Assembly (NCBI RefSeq): GCF_965363235.1
Contig: NC_134850.1
Span: 43,892,602-43,956,601 of the forward strand
DNA: 64,000 bases
Reading direction: 5' to 3'
Source of the DNA: Mytilus galloprovincialis
Lineage: Eukaryota > Mollusca > Bivalvia > Mytilida > Mytilidae
Positions 31,029 to 42,019 of the stretch are shown here, in pieces; the first letter of the stretch is position 1, and every line of letters begins with the position of its first letter. A model generated the notes under the pieces. It was not told the DNA's origin, did not search any database, and saw only the letters and a list, made by a program, of their open reading frames with translations. Both the position numbers and the translations under genes were made by a program.

Positions 31029-31899
31029 ATGATAATATCAAGTCAGATCCACTTCTCCTTAATGTGTGATACAAATAATATAAAATCAATTAATGTATGA
31101 TGTGTAAATAGAATTAAATATACTTGGTTTAAGATAGAGAGTTGAAGAATACTATGCGCGTGAAAAAATAAGTAACGCTGCGTGAATATTTATATGTAAA
31201 AAACTGTTGAAAGATTGTTCATTGTTTTATAGTAATCATTTTCGGAAATTTCTTAACAGGCGGCAGAGTAGTATCACAACAGCCGTGCTTCAATAATAAC
31301 TTTCAAATTATAAAGGATGGTGTAGGTTTTATTCAATCCGTTTTGCGTAGCAACAACCATTAATGTCTATGGAAATCTACACATGTAAACAAGCTCTCGA
31401 AGTATTTCAAGCATTTATACTCTATAGATTCAGATATTTACCGCTACTAATGACTTACTTTTGACGTAAGAAATATAGTTTGCTTCGTTATTGTTTGAAT
31501 ACTAACTATCCTTTTTGAAAGCAGAAAATGCAAATGGCACCTTACTTGTCATAATGACCATTATGTTTTGTTATTTGATACGTATGTAATATATCTTTAA
31601 CAATTTCATGTTCTTCCTTGAAAAAAAAAAAGCTAACACTTTTTTCATAATATCCCATTACTTCATGGTCCTGCACGGTCCGTTTAAAAGATGATGTCAT
31701 AATACTTGAGAAGTATTGTTTGGTGATATACATCATATAACGTTAAAAAATTTATGATTCCTTAGATACAGGTAATTGAGTTTCCTACCTTTTCCTAAAT
31801 ATAGAAAATTGACAATGAGGTTATGTTAAGAAAACAATTTACGACAAGAAAGATTATTTGAACTTCCCAATTGTGAACTTTCAGTCTGTACTGTTCTAA
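31029..31899. other. intergenic, nothing recognised
   Basis: AT-rich sequence with short open frames only; no splice-bounded exon or recognisable repeat seen. Confidence 0.35.
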
Positions 31900-32420
31900 G
31901 ATGTGGTATGATTTCAAATGAGACAACGATCCACAAGAGACCAAATGACACAAATTACAACTATAGGTCACCCTATTGCTTTCAATAATGAGCAAAGATC
32001 ATAACCACATAGTAAGCTATAAAAGCCCCAAAACGACAATGTAAAACCATTCAAACGAGAAACTAACGGGCCTTATTTAAGTACTAAAAATGAACAGAAA
32101 CAAATATGTAACACATAAACAAACGACGGCCACTGAATTACAGGCTCCTGACTTGGGACAGTCACATACATAAGAATGTGGTGGAGTGAAACATGTTAGC
32201 GGGATGACTACCCTCTCCTAACCTGGGACAGATGTAACAATACAACATAAAAACGAACTATAAAAATCAGTTGAAAAAGGTTTAACTCATCAGAGCAATA
32301 AAAATACAAATAGTACACATGCAAGTGGAGGTGGCCGGGTACTTGTACATCCCAACAACAAAAAGACACTAAGTACAGATCTTAGTGTACTCCGTATGTT
32401 GATTTCAAATAAACCACTTC
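31900..32420 (+). repeat. dispersed repeat family R1, long copy
   Basis: Has the R1 phrases in order, from GATGTGGTATGATTTCAAAT through CAGGCTCCTGACTTGGGACA to the 3' extension GTTTAACTCATCAGAGCAAT and CATCCCAACAACAAAAAGAC. It matches the long copy at 14680-15115 throughout. Confidence 0.65.
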
Positions 32421-33464
32421 TGATCATATCGGACCAACCTCTATGTGTTTTTCTAGTTACTGTATATGACATAGGAACATTGTCGGTATGACATATTTAT
32501 TTCCAAGATCAAGAGCAGACAACTTTAGAAAAAAATAATAAACGATATGCAATAATTGCTTAACCCTTGTGACACTAAGGCAAATCAAGTCAAATTTTAT
32601 TTTGATATGCACAATGCATATGCATGAAATTTACGAAAAGTGTTGCTTTTAACCAATCATATTTCTAGAAATGTACAGGAGGTACGATACAATTTATCTA
32701 TATGCATATAGGTAATTGTGTTCAAATACAAGTGTCGGTGTAGAAATCAGTTATTGTGACATACCATAAATCCACTTGCCAAATATCAAATCTTCGTAAA
32801 TATATTACAAAAACCCACTTTATTGAGGAAATCAAAACAAATTATTGTAATTTTTCTTTCAGCTACCCTCAAAGGATAGAGTAGTTGTAGTTGTTTCCGC
32901 CTGTAGCAACCAGTTTCTATAATTTTTATATTGAAATAATGTTGTGTCTGGTTGTGTCCGCCTTTATTCTTCTATCTCTTTAACTCATATAATGGACATA
33001 AAATGAACAAAAGAGATTAAAGGGGAAAAGGCGAGGGGGGGGGCTTAATTATAAAAGATAGAGATTGATGGGGGAAATTATAAAGAATAGAGAATAGAAA
33101 GATTATAGAAAAAAATATATTTATATAAACACAAGGGTATAATTCAGACCATGATACATATCGACACTGAGACTGGTAATTTCGACCATCCCTTTAGATG
33201 TGAAGTATAGTAGATAAAGGTAGAGAGACTGGTAATTTTGAAGTATAGTAGATGAAGGTAGAAAATTTGAATAATTGATCGCAGAAAATAAATATTGGTA
33301 GTAACGGCAAGGATTTTTTAACTTTTAGAAAACGTGTTATTCACCTTACATGGAACACCAGATTTAACCACCCTATTCAGACATCCCGAACAATAAAAGG
33401 GAACATTTTTTTTTCTTTTTTCTTGCGAACGTTTTCATCTAGTATCTACTAGAGATCAAATTAA

Positions 33465-33985
33465 TTAAGTGAATGTAAGCAATATTATAGACAACCATAC
33501 GGACTTTAACCATGAGAAAACCCAACATCGTATAGTCGGCTATATAAGAACCCGACGAGAAAAATATGAGCAATTCAAACGACTAAACTAACGACCTAAT
33601 TTGTGAGAAGTTTACGAAAAACAATTTTAACGGACATGAACTAATTACCACCACTGAACTACAGAATCCTGGTGTAGGACAGACACAAACAGAATGTGGC
33701 AGATTAAACATGTCTGTGAATTTCCAATACGATAATGTAGTGTGATTGTCAATTAGACAATTATCTAGACTCCACCAAAGACCAGGTGACATAGAACTTT
33801 TACAACTATAGGTCAGCGTACGGACTTCAACAATGAGCACAACCAATACGGCTGTATAATGCAAAACAATTCAAACAAGAAAACTAGCAGCCTGGTTGAT
33901 GTACAAAACAATGAACAAATCAAATGTGATATGTACAACAACAAACGATAACCACTGAGTTACAGGCTCCCGTAACCCTATTTTA
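33465..33985 (+). repeat. two consecutive degraded R1 copies
   Basis: The R1 order appears twice head to tail: CATACGGACTTTAACCATGA and ACTACAGAATCCTGGTGTAG in the first, then GTGTGATTGTCAATTAGACA, CAGCGTACGGACTTCAACAA and GAGTTACAGGCTCCCG in the second (from about 33735). Confidence 0.55.
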
Positions 33986-33989
33986 AAAG

Positions 33990-35105
33990 TGTAAAATAAG
34001 CTGTTGCATTTTTAGTTAACCATATGATTAACGAGGGTGTGGATTGGGTTTACAGAATAAAATAGAGAATAATGAGGAGAAAAATAGAGTAAAGCGAAAA
34101 AGGGACAAGAAAGATAAAAAAAAAGATATAGAGAATAATAAGGTGGTTAATTATAAGCAATTACTGCAAAGGTAAAAGAATAGGATAAACATTACAGTTT
34201 ATCTGTTAAAAACCATATCACGGTTACATTTAACGGTAATGGTATGGCTTTATGTAAATGATTTGCTTCGTTTTTCCCCACCATTTCATTTAGATACGCT
34301 GATCAAATAATTATACGATTTGGAAGTCGTCCAGTTGCAAATATTACATGCACATTCTAGAAAGGAACAAAATGATACGTATAGTGTAGGTCATTTGATG
34401 CAGGGCTGAGATGTTGGTCTATCTCTGTCGGAATTGTGTCTTCAAAGTATAAAGTTTAAACCTTTCCCCTTGCGCCAGGAAATATCTAAATGATAAGTTG
34501 AATATAGATTCAAATCCGGAAATTATTAAAATCTATATATCAGGTGTTCACCCGTTAAAGGTTATTTCGCCGGTTAGGTCGTATTTAAGATTTTCATTGG
34601 TATCTATATATTGTAAAAATATCCTTTAAAAACAATAGTTCAATTTGACAATTTAAATTAAATGTTCGTTTTTACCTATAACTTGTCCGTAGGCTACATT
34701 TTTTCTCGAATTGGTGAAAGTTAATTGATCAACAATTATTAAGGCGTCAAATGAATATGGTGAGTAGTTTTTCAGGTTCGAGGGTGTGTCCTGTTTGTGG
34801 GTTTTCATTGGTTTAATGAATGCTTTTCCAAAATTTTGACCAGAAAATTACTTCCCGTCGGACAATTTTAAAGAAGCAAAATATATGATGTTACATTTGA
34901 AACTGTTCTAAAGACCACATGTACAAGGTAGATATTTACTCTTCATATTTCTAGAGATAATTATAATAGTTTTATGAATAAGAATAAGAATTGTGTTAGT
35001 TTAAAATCCAAACAATGATATAATTGTTACGACAATAAACAATACATGCAGCATTGGGAAAAAGAAAACGTTAATATTTACTACAATTATTTTTGACAAC
35101 ATACC
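33990..35105. other. intergenic, nothing recognised
   Basis: Purine-rich at its left, AT-rich elsewhere. No gene or repeat is supported. Confidence 0.35.
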
Positions 35106-35107
35106 TC

Positions 35108-35275
35108 CTCCAGTGGCGTATCCAGGGGACGGGTCCTGGGGATTGGGACCCACTTTTTGGAACGATCAATGCATATGAATGTGGATATTAAGTTGGAACC
35201 CCCAACCTTCCCCTTTTCTCCTTGATTGGGACCCCCTTTTTTATCAAATGGCTGGATCCGCCCCTTTCCTCTATA
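35108..35275 (+). repeat. dispersed repeat of the 'AGTGGCGTATCCAGGGG' type
   Basis: Begins CCAGTGGCGTATCCAGGGGA and ends near GGCTGGATCCGCCCCTTTCC, with complementary GC-rich ends (GGCGTATCCAGGGG against CCCCTTTCC/GGATCCGCC). I recall this as a widespread invertebrate short element. The ends suggest a MITE. Confidence 0.45.
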
Positions 35276-35629
35276 AAGTTATCATTTCAAATTATCTTTT
35301 GAGTTAGTGATCAAAACGTGTCTTTTAAAATCTTTTTCATTTTCTAATAAGAATTTTTGAAGTGCTCGTGTTAAACCGGGATGACCCCCCCCCCCCTCCT
35401 TTTCCTCATTTTTTTTTTTGTAATTTTTTTTTCTTAAAAAAAGATAAGATCAGTTTAAATTGTACATTTGTTTTAAATCTAAAATTATAGGATTGTTACC
35501 AAGACAATAAACATTGGCTATACATAAAGGAGTGTCCATAAACATACAAATATATATCTGACCCCATTTATAAACAATGAATATATGTAGTATTTATTCC
35601 CAGTATTAGAAAAAGAAAATGATCATAAT

Positions 35630-35630
35630 A

Positions 35631-35685
<55 letters not shown>

Positions 35686-35815
35686 TCTGTTGAGGAGGGG
35701 GTTAAAATCATAATAATGATAATGTATATATCTATTTTCTGCTGAGGAGGTGGTTAAAATCATAATAATATATATATATATATATCTATTCTCTGCTGAG
35801 GAGGTGGTTAACATA
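35630..35815. repeat. AT microsatellite with three diverged about 62-bp units
   Basis: An (AT)n run of about 50 bp is followed by three copies of TATTYTCTGYTGAGGAGGNGG with TTAAAATCATAATAAT between them, separated by further AT runs. The minus-strand open frame here is repeat translation. Confidence 0.8.
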
Positions 35816-36299
35816 AGTTATTTATTACTCAATAAAGCATTTCAAGAATAGTACATGTCATTTGAGAATTTTACAATAATTCTAAGTGTATCAGTCTCAA
35901 CACACGTATACAATTATGGACGTTTCATGGTGGTCTGGCGATTAGAAGCACCTTGAATATACCTCTTTCCGAAATAGAAGAAAATCAAAAAACAAAAACA
36001 GAGAGGAGGTGACGAAATAAGAGCAAAGGTTACATTAATTGCCAGAGAGTGCCTTAAATTTTATTACATTATCAATCTTTGCCTACTCTGAGCCCCCGTT
36101 TTGAAAATCCTGTATCTACTACTGGTTGCCAGTATTCAAAACTACTGGTTACCAACTATCTCTCAGAGTGGTTCATACTAGATTTACCTGCCCTAAACCC
36201 CCATTTTGTCAAATTGTTTGTCAAGTTTCTAGATTTTAAGACTTTTTTTCAATTTATTTGATCGTCCTGAATATATATGAAGTATTAACAACAACATTA

Positions 36300-37065
36300 A
36301 CGGTACCAATTTTCTACACAATTTGTCTCTTCAGTGATGCCCGTGGCCAACATATTTATAATCCAAAGCTTATAAAAGATAAAGAGCTATGATCCAAAAG
36401 GTCCAAAAAGTATAGCCAGATCCGTGAAAGGAAAATAAGATTTGCATGAGGGAGATACGTTCCTTAATTTATAATAATTTCTAGCATTTTGTAACAGCAA
36501 ATTTTAATAACACAAAAATCCGCAGTTTCATGCCAGTACCGAAGTATTGTCTGTTGGGCTGGTGATACTCTCGTGGACTAACAGTCCACCAGCAGAGGCA
36601 TCGACCCAGTGGTAGTAATAACATTAACGGTACCAATTTTCCTACACCAGATGCACAGTTCGACAATCAAAGCTTATAAAAGATAAAGAGCTATGATCCA
36701 AAAGGTCCAAAAAGTATAGCCAGATCCGTGAAAGGAATCTGAGATTTGCATGAGGGAGATACGTTCCTTAATTTATAATAATTTCTAGCATTTTGTAACA
36801 GCAAATTTTAATAACACAAAAATCCGCAGTTTCATGCCAGTACCGAAGTATTGTCTGTTGGGCTGGTGATACTCTCGTGAACTAACAGTCCACCAGCAGA
36901 GGTATCGACCCAGTGGTAGTAATAACATTAACGGTACCAATTTTCCTACACCAGATGCACAGTTCGACAATCAATGTCTCTTCAGTGATGCTCGTGGCCA
37001 ACATATTTGAAATCCAAAGCTTATATAAAAGATGAAGAGCTATAATCCAAAAGGTCCGAAAATAA
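36300..37065. repeat. 304-bp tandem duplication of a retroelement-tail-related unit
   Basis: 36361-36664 and 36665-36968 are near-identical with a 304-bp period, and a third partial unit runs to about 37065. It contains CTTCAGTGATGCTCGTGGCC and the phrase with GGGCTGGTGATACTCTCGTG and CATCGACCCAGTGGTAGTAA, whose reverse is found at 15640-15720 beside the reverse-transcriptase fossil. It is therefore related to the R4 retroelement end. Confidence 0.8.
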
Positions 37066-37334
37066 GTGTCTGACGTGACAGAAAGTCAAGCAAAAAATAA
37101 TCAATCAATATGATACTGGTCATTAGTGAAGTTTTAGAGCAAATTTCCTAATGCTTGTAGAGTAAGACTTTTGTTTAACGTCCCAGCGCATTCACTTATT
37201 CTAAGTTCTTGTTTTTTTCTTAGGATACTGTATACATGTGTATATTTTGACCATTATCACACATTATTTTTTCATATAAGACTTCAATAGCTCTGAAAGT
37301 AAATTTACTAAAATTTAAGCAGATTCTAATAGTT

Positions 37335-37910
37335 TACTTTTACAAATTGTGACTTGGATGGAGAGCTGTCTCATTGGCACTCATTCCACATCTTTTTATA
37401 TCAATCTAGATTTCTTTTCTTTCGATCTGAGACCCAAATAACATATAAGGTACATTACTGAGTCTGATTTTTCCTGTCATTTGAAAATACTATTTCGAAA
37501 AGGAGCTCCATACCCTATTAATATTTGTAGCTTATTTTGTTTTTAAACTAATGCTCTTCTGATAGTATAAAAAAAGAAGATGTGGTAGATTGCCAATGAG
37601 ACAACTGTCCACAAGAGACCACAATGACACAGAAATTAACAACCATAGGTCATCGTACGGCCTTCAACAATGAAAAAACCCATACCGCATAGTCAGTTTA
37701 AAGACCTCGAAATGATAATTCAAAACTATTCAAACGAAAGAACTGACGACCTAATTTGTGTACAAAAAATGAACGAAAAACAAATATGTATCAAACGACA
37801 AACAATGAATTACAGGCTCCTGACTTGGGACAGGCACATTCATACATAAGGTGGCGAGAGTAGACATGTTAGCGGGATTCCAACCCTCCCCTTACCTATA
37901 GTATCAATTT
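37335..37910. repeat. R1 end fragment (-) and R1 copy (+)
   Basis: A reversed R1 end (GGATGGAGAGCTGTCTCATT) lies at 37355-37405. A forward copy at 37570-37905 runs from GAAGATGTGGTAGATTGCCA to ATGTTAGCGGGATTCCAACC. Confidence 0.6.
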
Positions 37911-38011
37911 TAAATTATATTTCATTTTAAGTTCACCTAAGTACATCCTTAAGCATCGATAGACAAAGCATTATAGAGCTCATGTTTTTACGTCAGTATT
38001 CTTTTTTTCAG

Positions 38012-38085
38012 CTCTCGACAAAAAGGACAGGAAGAAAGACCAGGAAAACAGCATTCAGGATCTAAAACAGACGAATATTCGTTAA
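38012..38085 (+). other. possible terminal coding exon of an unknown gene
   Basis: After CTTTTTTTCAG, 23 codons read LDKKDRKKDQENSIQDLKQ and on to a TAA at 38083. The composition is charged and helical. A GGTAAGG donor follows near 38142. No partner exon is recognised, so this may be chance. Confidence 0.2.
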
Positions 38086-38429
38086 TATCGAGAATTTGTA
38101 TAATCTCACAAAACGGAAGCAAACTTTGAAAAGGAAAGGTAAGGAAATGTTTTTATTCTTCTTTTTTTTAAGAAATAAAAGTTTATTGTTTTATAAATAG
38201 TCGAACTCTCAAGGATGAAGAGGGAAGAGAAATATGGTCACCTTTGCAATAGAGGGGTGTCCGTTTGGTTGTCCCTATCCAATATACACTCATTTTGCAG
38301 TCCCCAATCCCAGGAAGTCCATATGTTTCTTCTTTTATCCTGGACAGCCTCTATAAAAGGACCAACATACTGGTTTTTTTTGTGTGTTCTGGTCCTTAGC
38401 ATGCATGACATATTTGTGTTGTTTTTGTG

Positions 38430-39180
38430 GTTTAACATTGGACACTTTAATTTGCAAAACACTCATTTGCAAATCTGACGCCGCCCTTACTTAAGGATAC
38501 GGGGTCATAAACATAACCAAAATGTGCACATTTAAATGGGATTCATTAAATGCAAAGTTTTTAATCTCTAGAATAAAAAGTTGATATGGAATTTGTATTT
38601 AAAAAAAAATATGGGATTTTGCATTTTCCCATCGGATTTTTTATTATCCCATGGATTCATGTGATTTTGCATAATCCCATTGTATTTTACATCATCCTAT
38701 AGGATACCATGGCCATGTGATATTTAAACTCCCATGGGATTTAATTTATCCAATGGGATTTAATTAATCCCATGGGACAAATTAAGTTATATGCGTCGAA
38801 TAAAAATCCATGGATGGCACAAATAAAGACCCATGGCACAAATAAAGACCCATGGAACAAAATGAAATCCAATGGGATTCAATTATAAAAAAGAAACAAT
38901 TATGTCTATATATGTTTAAATGAATTATGTGTGCGAGTAAACTGGTATAAGTTTATCAAATAGTTAAAGTATATTAAACTACAATATAAAAAAAGGTTTG
39001 AAGGATTTTATTTGTAGTCAATGAAATGAAGTCCTTTAATTTGAATAAAATGATGACATGTCACATGCATGTGTTATATATCTCATACACTAATCTATAA
39101 GCAATAAGTCAACCATATAAGGTGTATGGAAATTTTTATCGTATCTATTTGGCCGGTTTCATTTGACCTTGACTCCTATT

Positions 39181-39221
<41 letters not shown>

Positions 39222-41290
39222 TGGTTATACACTGGACACTTTAATTTGCACAACACTCATTTGCAAATTGCAAGATACGGGGTTATATAAATAACCAAAA
39301 TGTGCACATTAAAATTGGAGTCATTAAATGCAAACTTTTAAATCTTTAGACTAAAAAGTTGATATGGAATTTGTCTTAAAATCATGGGATGTTGCATAAT
39401 CCCATTTGATTTTACATCATCCCATAGGATATCATGGCTATGTGATATTTGTAGTTCCATGGGATAAAAAAAATCGCATGGGATAAATCAAATTATATTC
39501 GTCGAATAAAAATCCATGAATGGCACAAATAAAATCCCATGGAACAAAATCAAATCCAATGGGATTCAAATTATAAATATACATTTATGTGTATGTTAAA
39601 ATGAATTATGTATGCGAGTTAACTGTTATAAGTTTATAAAATAGTCAATGTAGATTAAGGTAGTTTGCTTATCAGTTTCAAAATAATTAGTTTTTCAAAC
39701 CACTAGTTTATATTGATAGGGGATAAACAAAGGAATCAAAAGAGCAAAAAAAAAAATATATCGGTCAATGTGTTTGTTTTCGAGATATAAGCCATTGAAA
39801 TGTTGGCGGGAAAATGTTCTCTCTTGACTTATAGCTTTATCATTGACAGGTTTAAGCTCTCAACAACTATTAAAAAATAGATATAATTCTATAAGACTTC
39901 ACAGATGGCTTATCATTATACATATAAAAGATTTATAAAAAGAAAAATGGGGGTCAACGGGCAATTTTTTAAGGCATTCAGATGGATAAAACCCCAGAGG
40001 ATTCCGAAAATCTGACAAAAATTCAAAATTATGACCAGCGAACATCCTTAAACTATTATAAAAAGTTTTCAAATGTTTTATTTGCAGTCAATGAAGTAAA
40101 ATCCTTTAATTTGAATAAAATGCTGACATGTCACATGCATGTGTTATATATCTCAGATACTATAAGCAATAAGTTATCCATATATGGTGTATGGCAATAT
40201 TGTATCGTATTTATCTGGCGAGTTTCATTTGACCTTGACCTCTATTTCATATTTCATTGAACAATGTTTTGTCTATGTGGTTTTATATTACACTGGACAC
40301 TCTTATTTGCAAAATAATCATTTGCAAATCCGCCACCGCCCTTACTTAAATATACGGGATTATATAAATAACCAAAATGTGCACAATAAAATGGGATTCA
40401 TTAAACACGAAGTTTTACATCTCTAGACTAAACAGTTGATATGGAATTTGTATTAAAAGAACATGGGATTTTGTATAATTCCATTTGAATTTACATCATC
40501 CCATACGATATCATGGCAAAGTGATATGTGTAGTCCCATGGGATTTGATTTATCCTATGAACAGAAAAAAAACCATGGGACAAATAAATTATAAGCGTCG
40601 AATAAAAATCCATGGATGGCACAAATCAAATTCCATGGAACAAAATAAAATCCAATGGAGTTCAAATTATAGATATACAGTTATGTGTATGTTAAAATCA
40701 ATTATGTATGCGAGTTAATTGTTATAAGTTTATAAAATAGTTACTAGTAATGTAGATTAAACTATGATAAAAATGTTTGAATGATTTTATTTGTAGTCAA
40801 TGAAATAAAATCCTTTAATTTGAATAACATGATGACATGTCACATGTTTGTGTTATATATCTCAGATACTTAAGCAATTAGACAACCATATTTGGTATAT
40901 GGAAATATTGTATCGTATCTATCTGGCCGGTTTCATTTTACCTTGACCCACATTCATATTTCTTGTTTTTGTGGTTTTGCACTGGACACTTTAGTTTGCA
41001 AACCACTCACTTGCAATCCGTCGCTGCCTTTTTCTTTAAGACAAGCGGTTATATGAATAACCAAAATGTGCACAATAAATTAGGATTCATTAAATACGTA
41101 GTCTTAATTCTCTAGACTGTAAAGTTGATATGGAATTTGAATTAAAACAAACATTTGATTTTGCATATTCTTATTGGATTCTGGATATTCCCATGGAATT
41201 CTGCATAAATCCATTTGATTTTACATTTATCCCATTATTTAAAATAGCTTTATTATTTTACATCTGTTATTTCAAGGTCTTTTGGTTTAG
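38430..41290 (+). repeat. tandem family (about 690-1,060 bp, 4 copies) with CCATGG palindromes
   Basis: The anchor GGACACTTTAATTTGCAAAA, or its variants, starts at 38440, 39234, 40295 and 40984. Each copy then has a phrase ending CCAAAATGTGCACA and a block of short palindromic units of the ATCCCATGGGAT type. The second copy carries about 360 extra bp (39655-40020), and a pure T-run of 37 lies at 39184-39220. The open frames inside it are repeat translation. Confidence 0.8.
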
Positions 41291-41335
41291 GTTTGTCTCA
41301 TTTTTCAAAGCTGTACAGTAAACTATTTTTAACGT

Positions 41336-41690
41336 CATCATTTGGTCTCTAGTGGAGAATAGCCTCATTGGTAATGATGTATGAAAAGCTGTACCCTAAG
41401 CCATATTGACAAATATGATGCATATATTCTCAATCACTTATATGTGAAGGTGAATTTTTACTCAATGTATGATACCAGAACACTAAGTACATTATCAAAA
41501 CCATACACTAGGTATATTAGTAAAACAATACACTAGTTTTATTCTTATAGCATATAATTAGATTCATTCTAAATAGCAGACCACTAGATATATTGTAACA
41601 GCAATACACTAGCTTCATATTTATGCTGATGTATCCCTTCGTAATCATATGTATGAGAAGGTTACTTGCCAATGTTTTTATACCCCTTCC
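41336..41690 (+). repeat. diverged left edge of the satellite
   Basis: Preceded by a reversed R1 end (TTGGTCTCTAGTGGAGAATA). It has both satellite modules in degenerate form: GATGTATGAAAAGCTGTACC and CTTATATGTGAAGGTGAATT, then 25-bp-type units such as AGAACACTAAGTACATTAT and CAATACACTAGTTTTATTC. The divergence fits an array edge that has escaped homogenisation. Confidence 0.7.
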
Positions 41691-42019
41691 AAATTTATTT
41701 CTCCATGTTTTATGCCTCAAATTGCAAGTAGGGGGGTGAAATTACACTGTAAATTTGGGTCCAGAATTTTAAAGGAAAGTAGTGATTTGGTACAGCTAAA
41801 AAAGGTTAAAAATTAGCACTTCGGAAGCTGTCAAAAGATTTCAAGACGCCCTCAACATAAAATTGTCCATATTTTGAGTTAGAGCCGATAAAGTTTTCTA
41901 TAATTTTGATATAATTTGTCCCAAAAGTAGTACAACACACTGTAAAAATTTCATTGAGAAAGCGCAGGTGGGATTTTTTTAATATTCATTTATGTTCTAA
42001 AAGAAATGCACTACGACCT
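41691..42019 (+). repeat. non-satellite insert at the array's left border
   Basis: Carries no satellite units. Its right part matches the dispersed repeat at 24400-24600. It separates the degenerate edge from the regular array. Confidence 0.55.

Noticed and set aside
35632-35814. 60-codon minus-strand frame rich in I and Y
   Set aside because: Translation of AT microsatellite and its 62-bp units.
38215-38478. 87-codon frame just left of the palindrome-rich tandem family
   Set aside because: It runs into the repeat anchor, and an overlapping antisense frame is equally long; no motif supports it.
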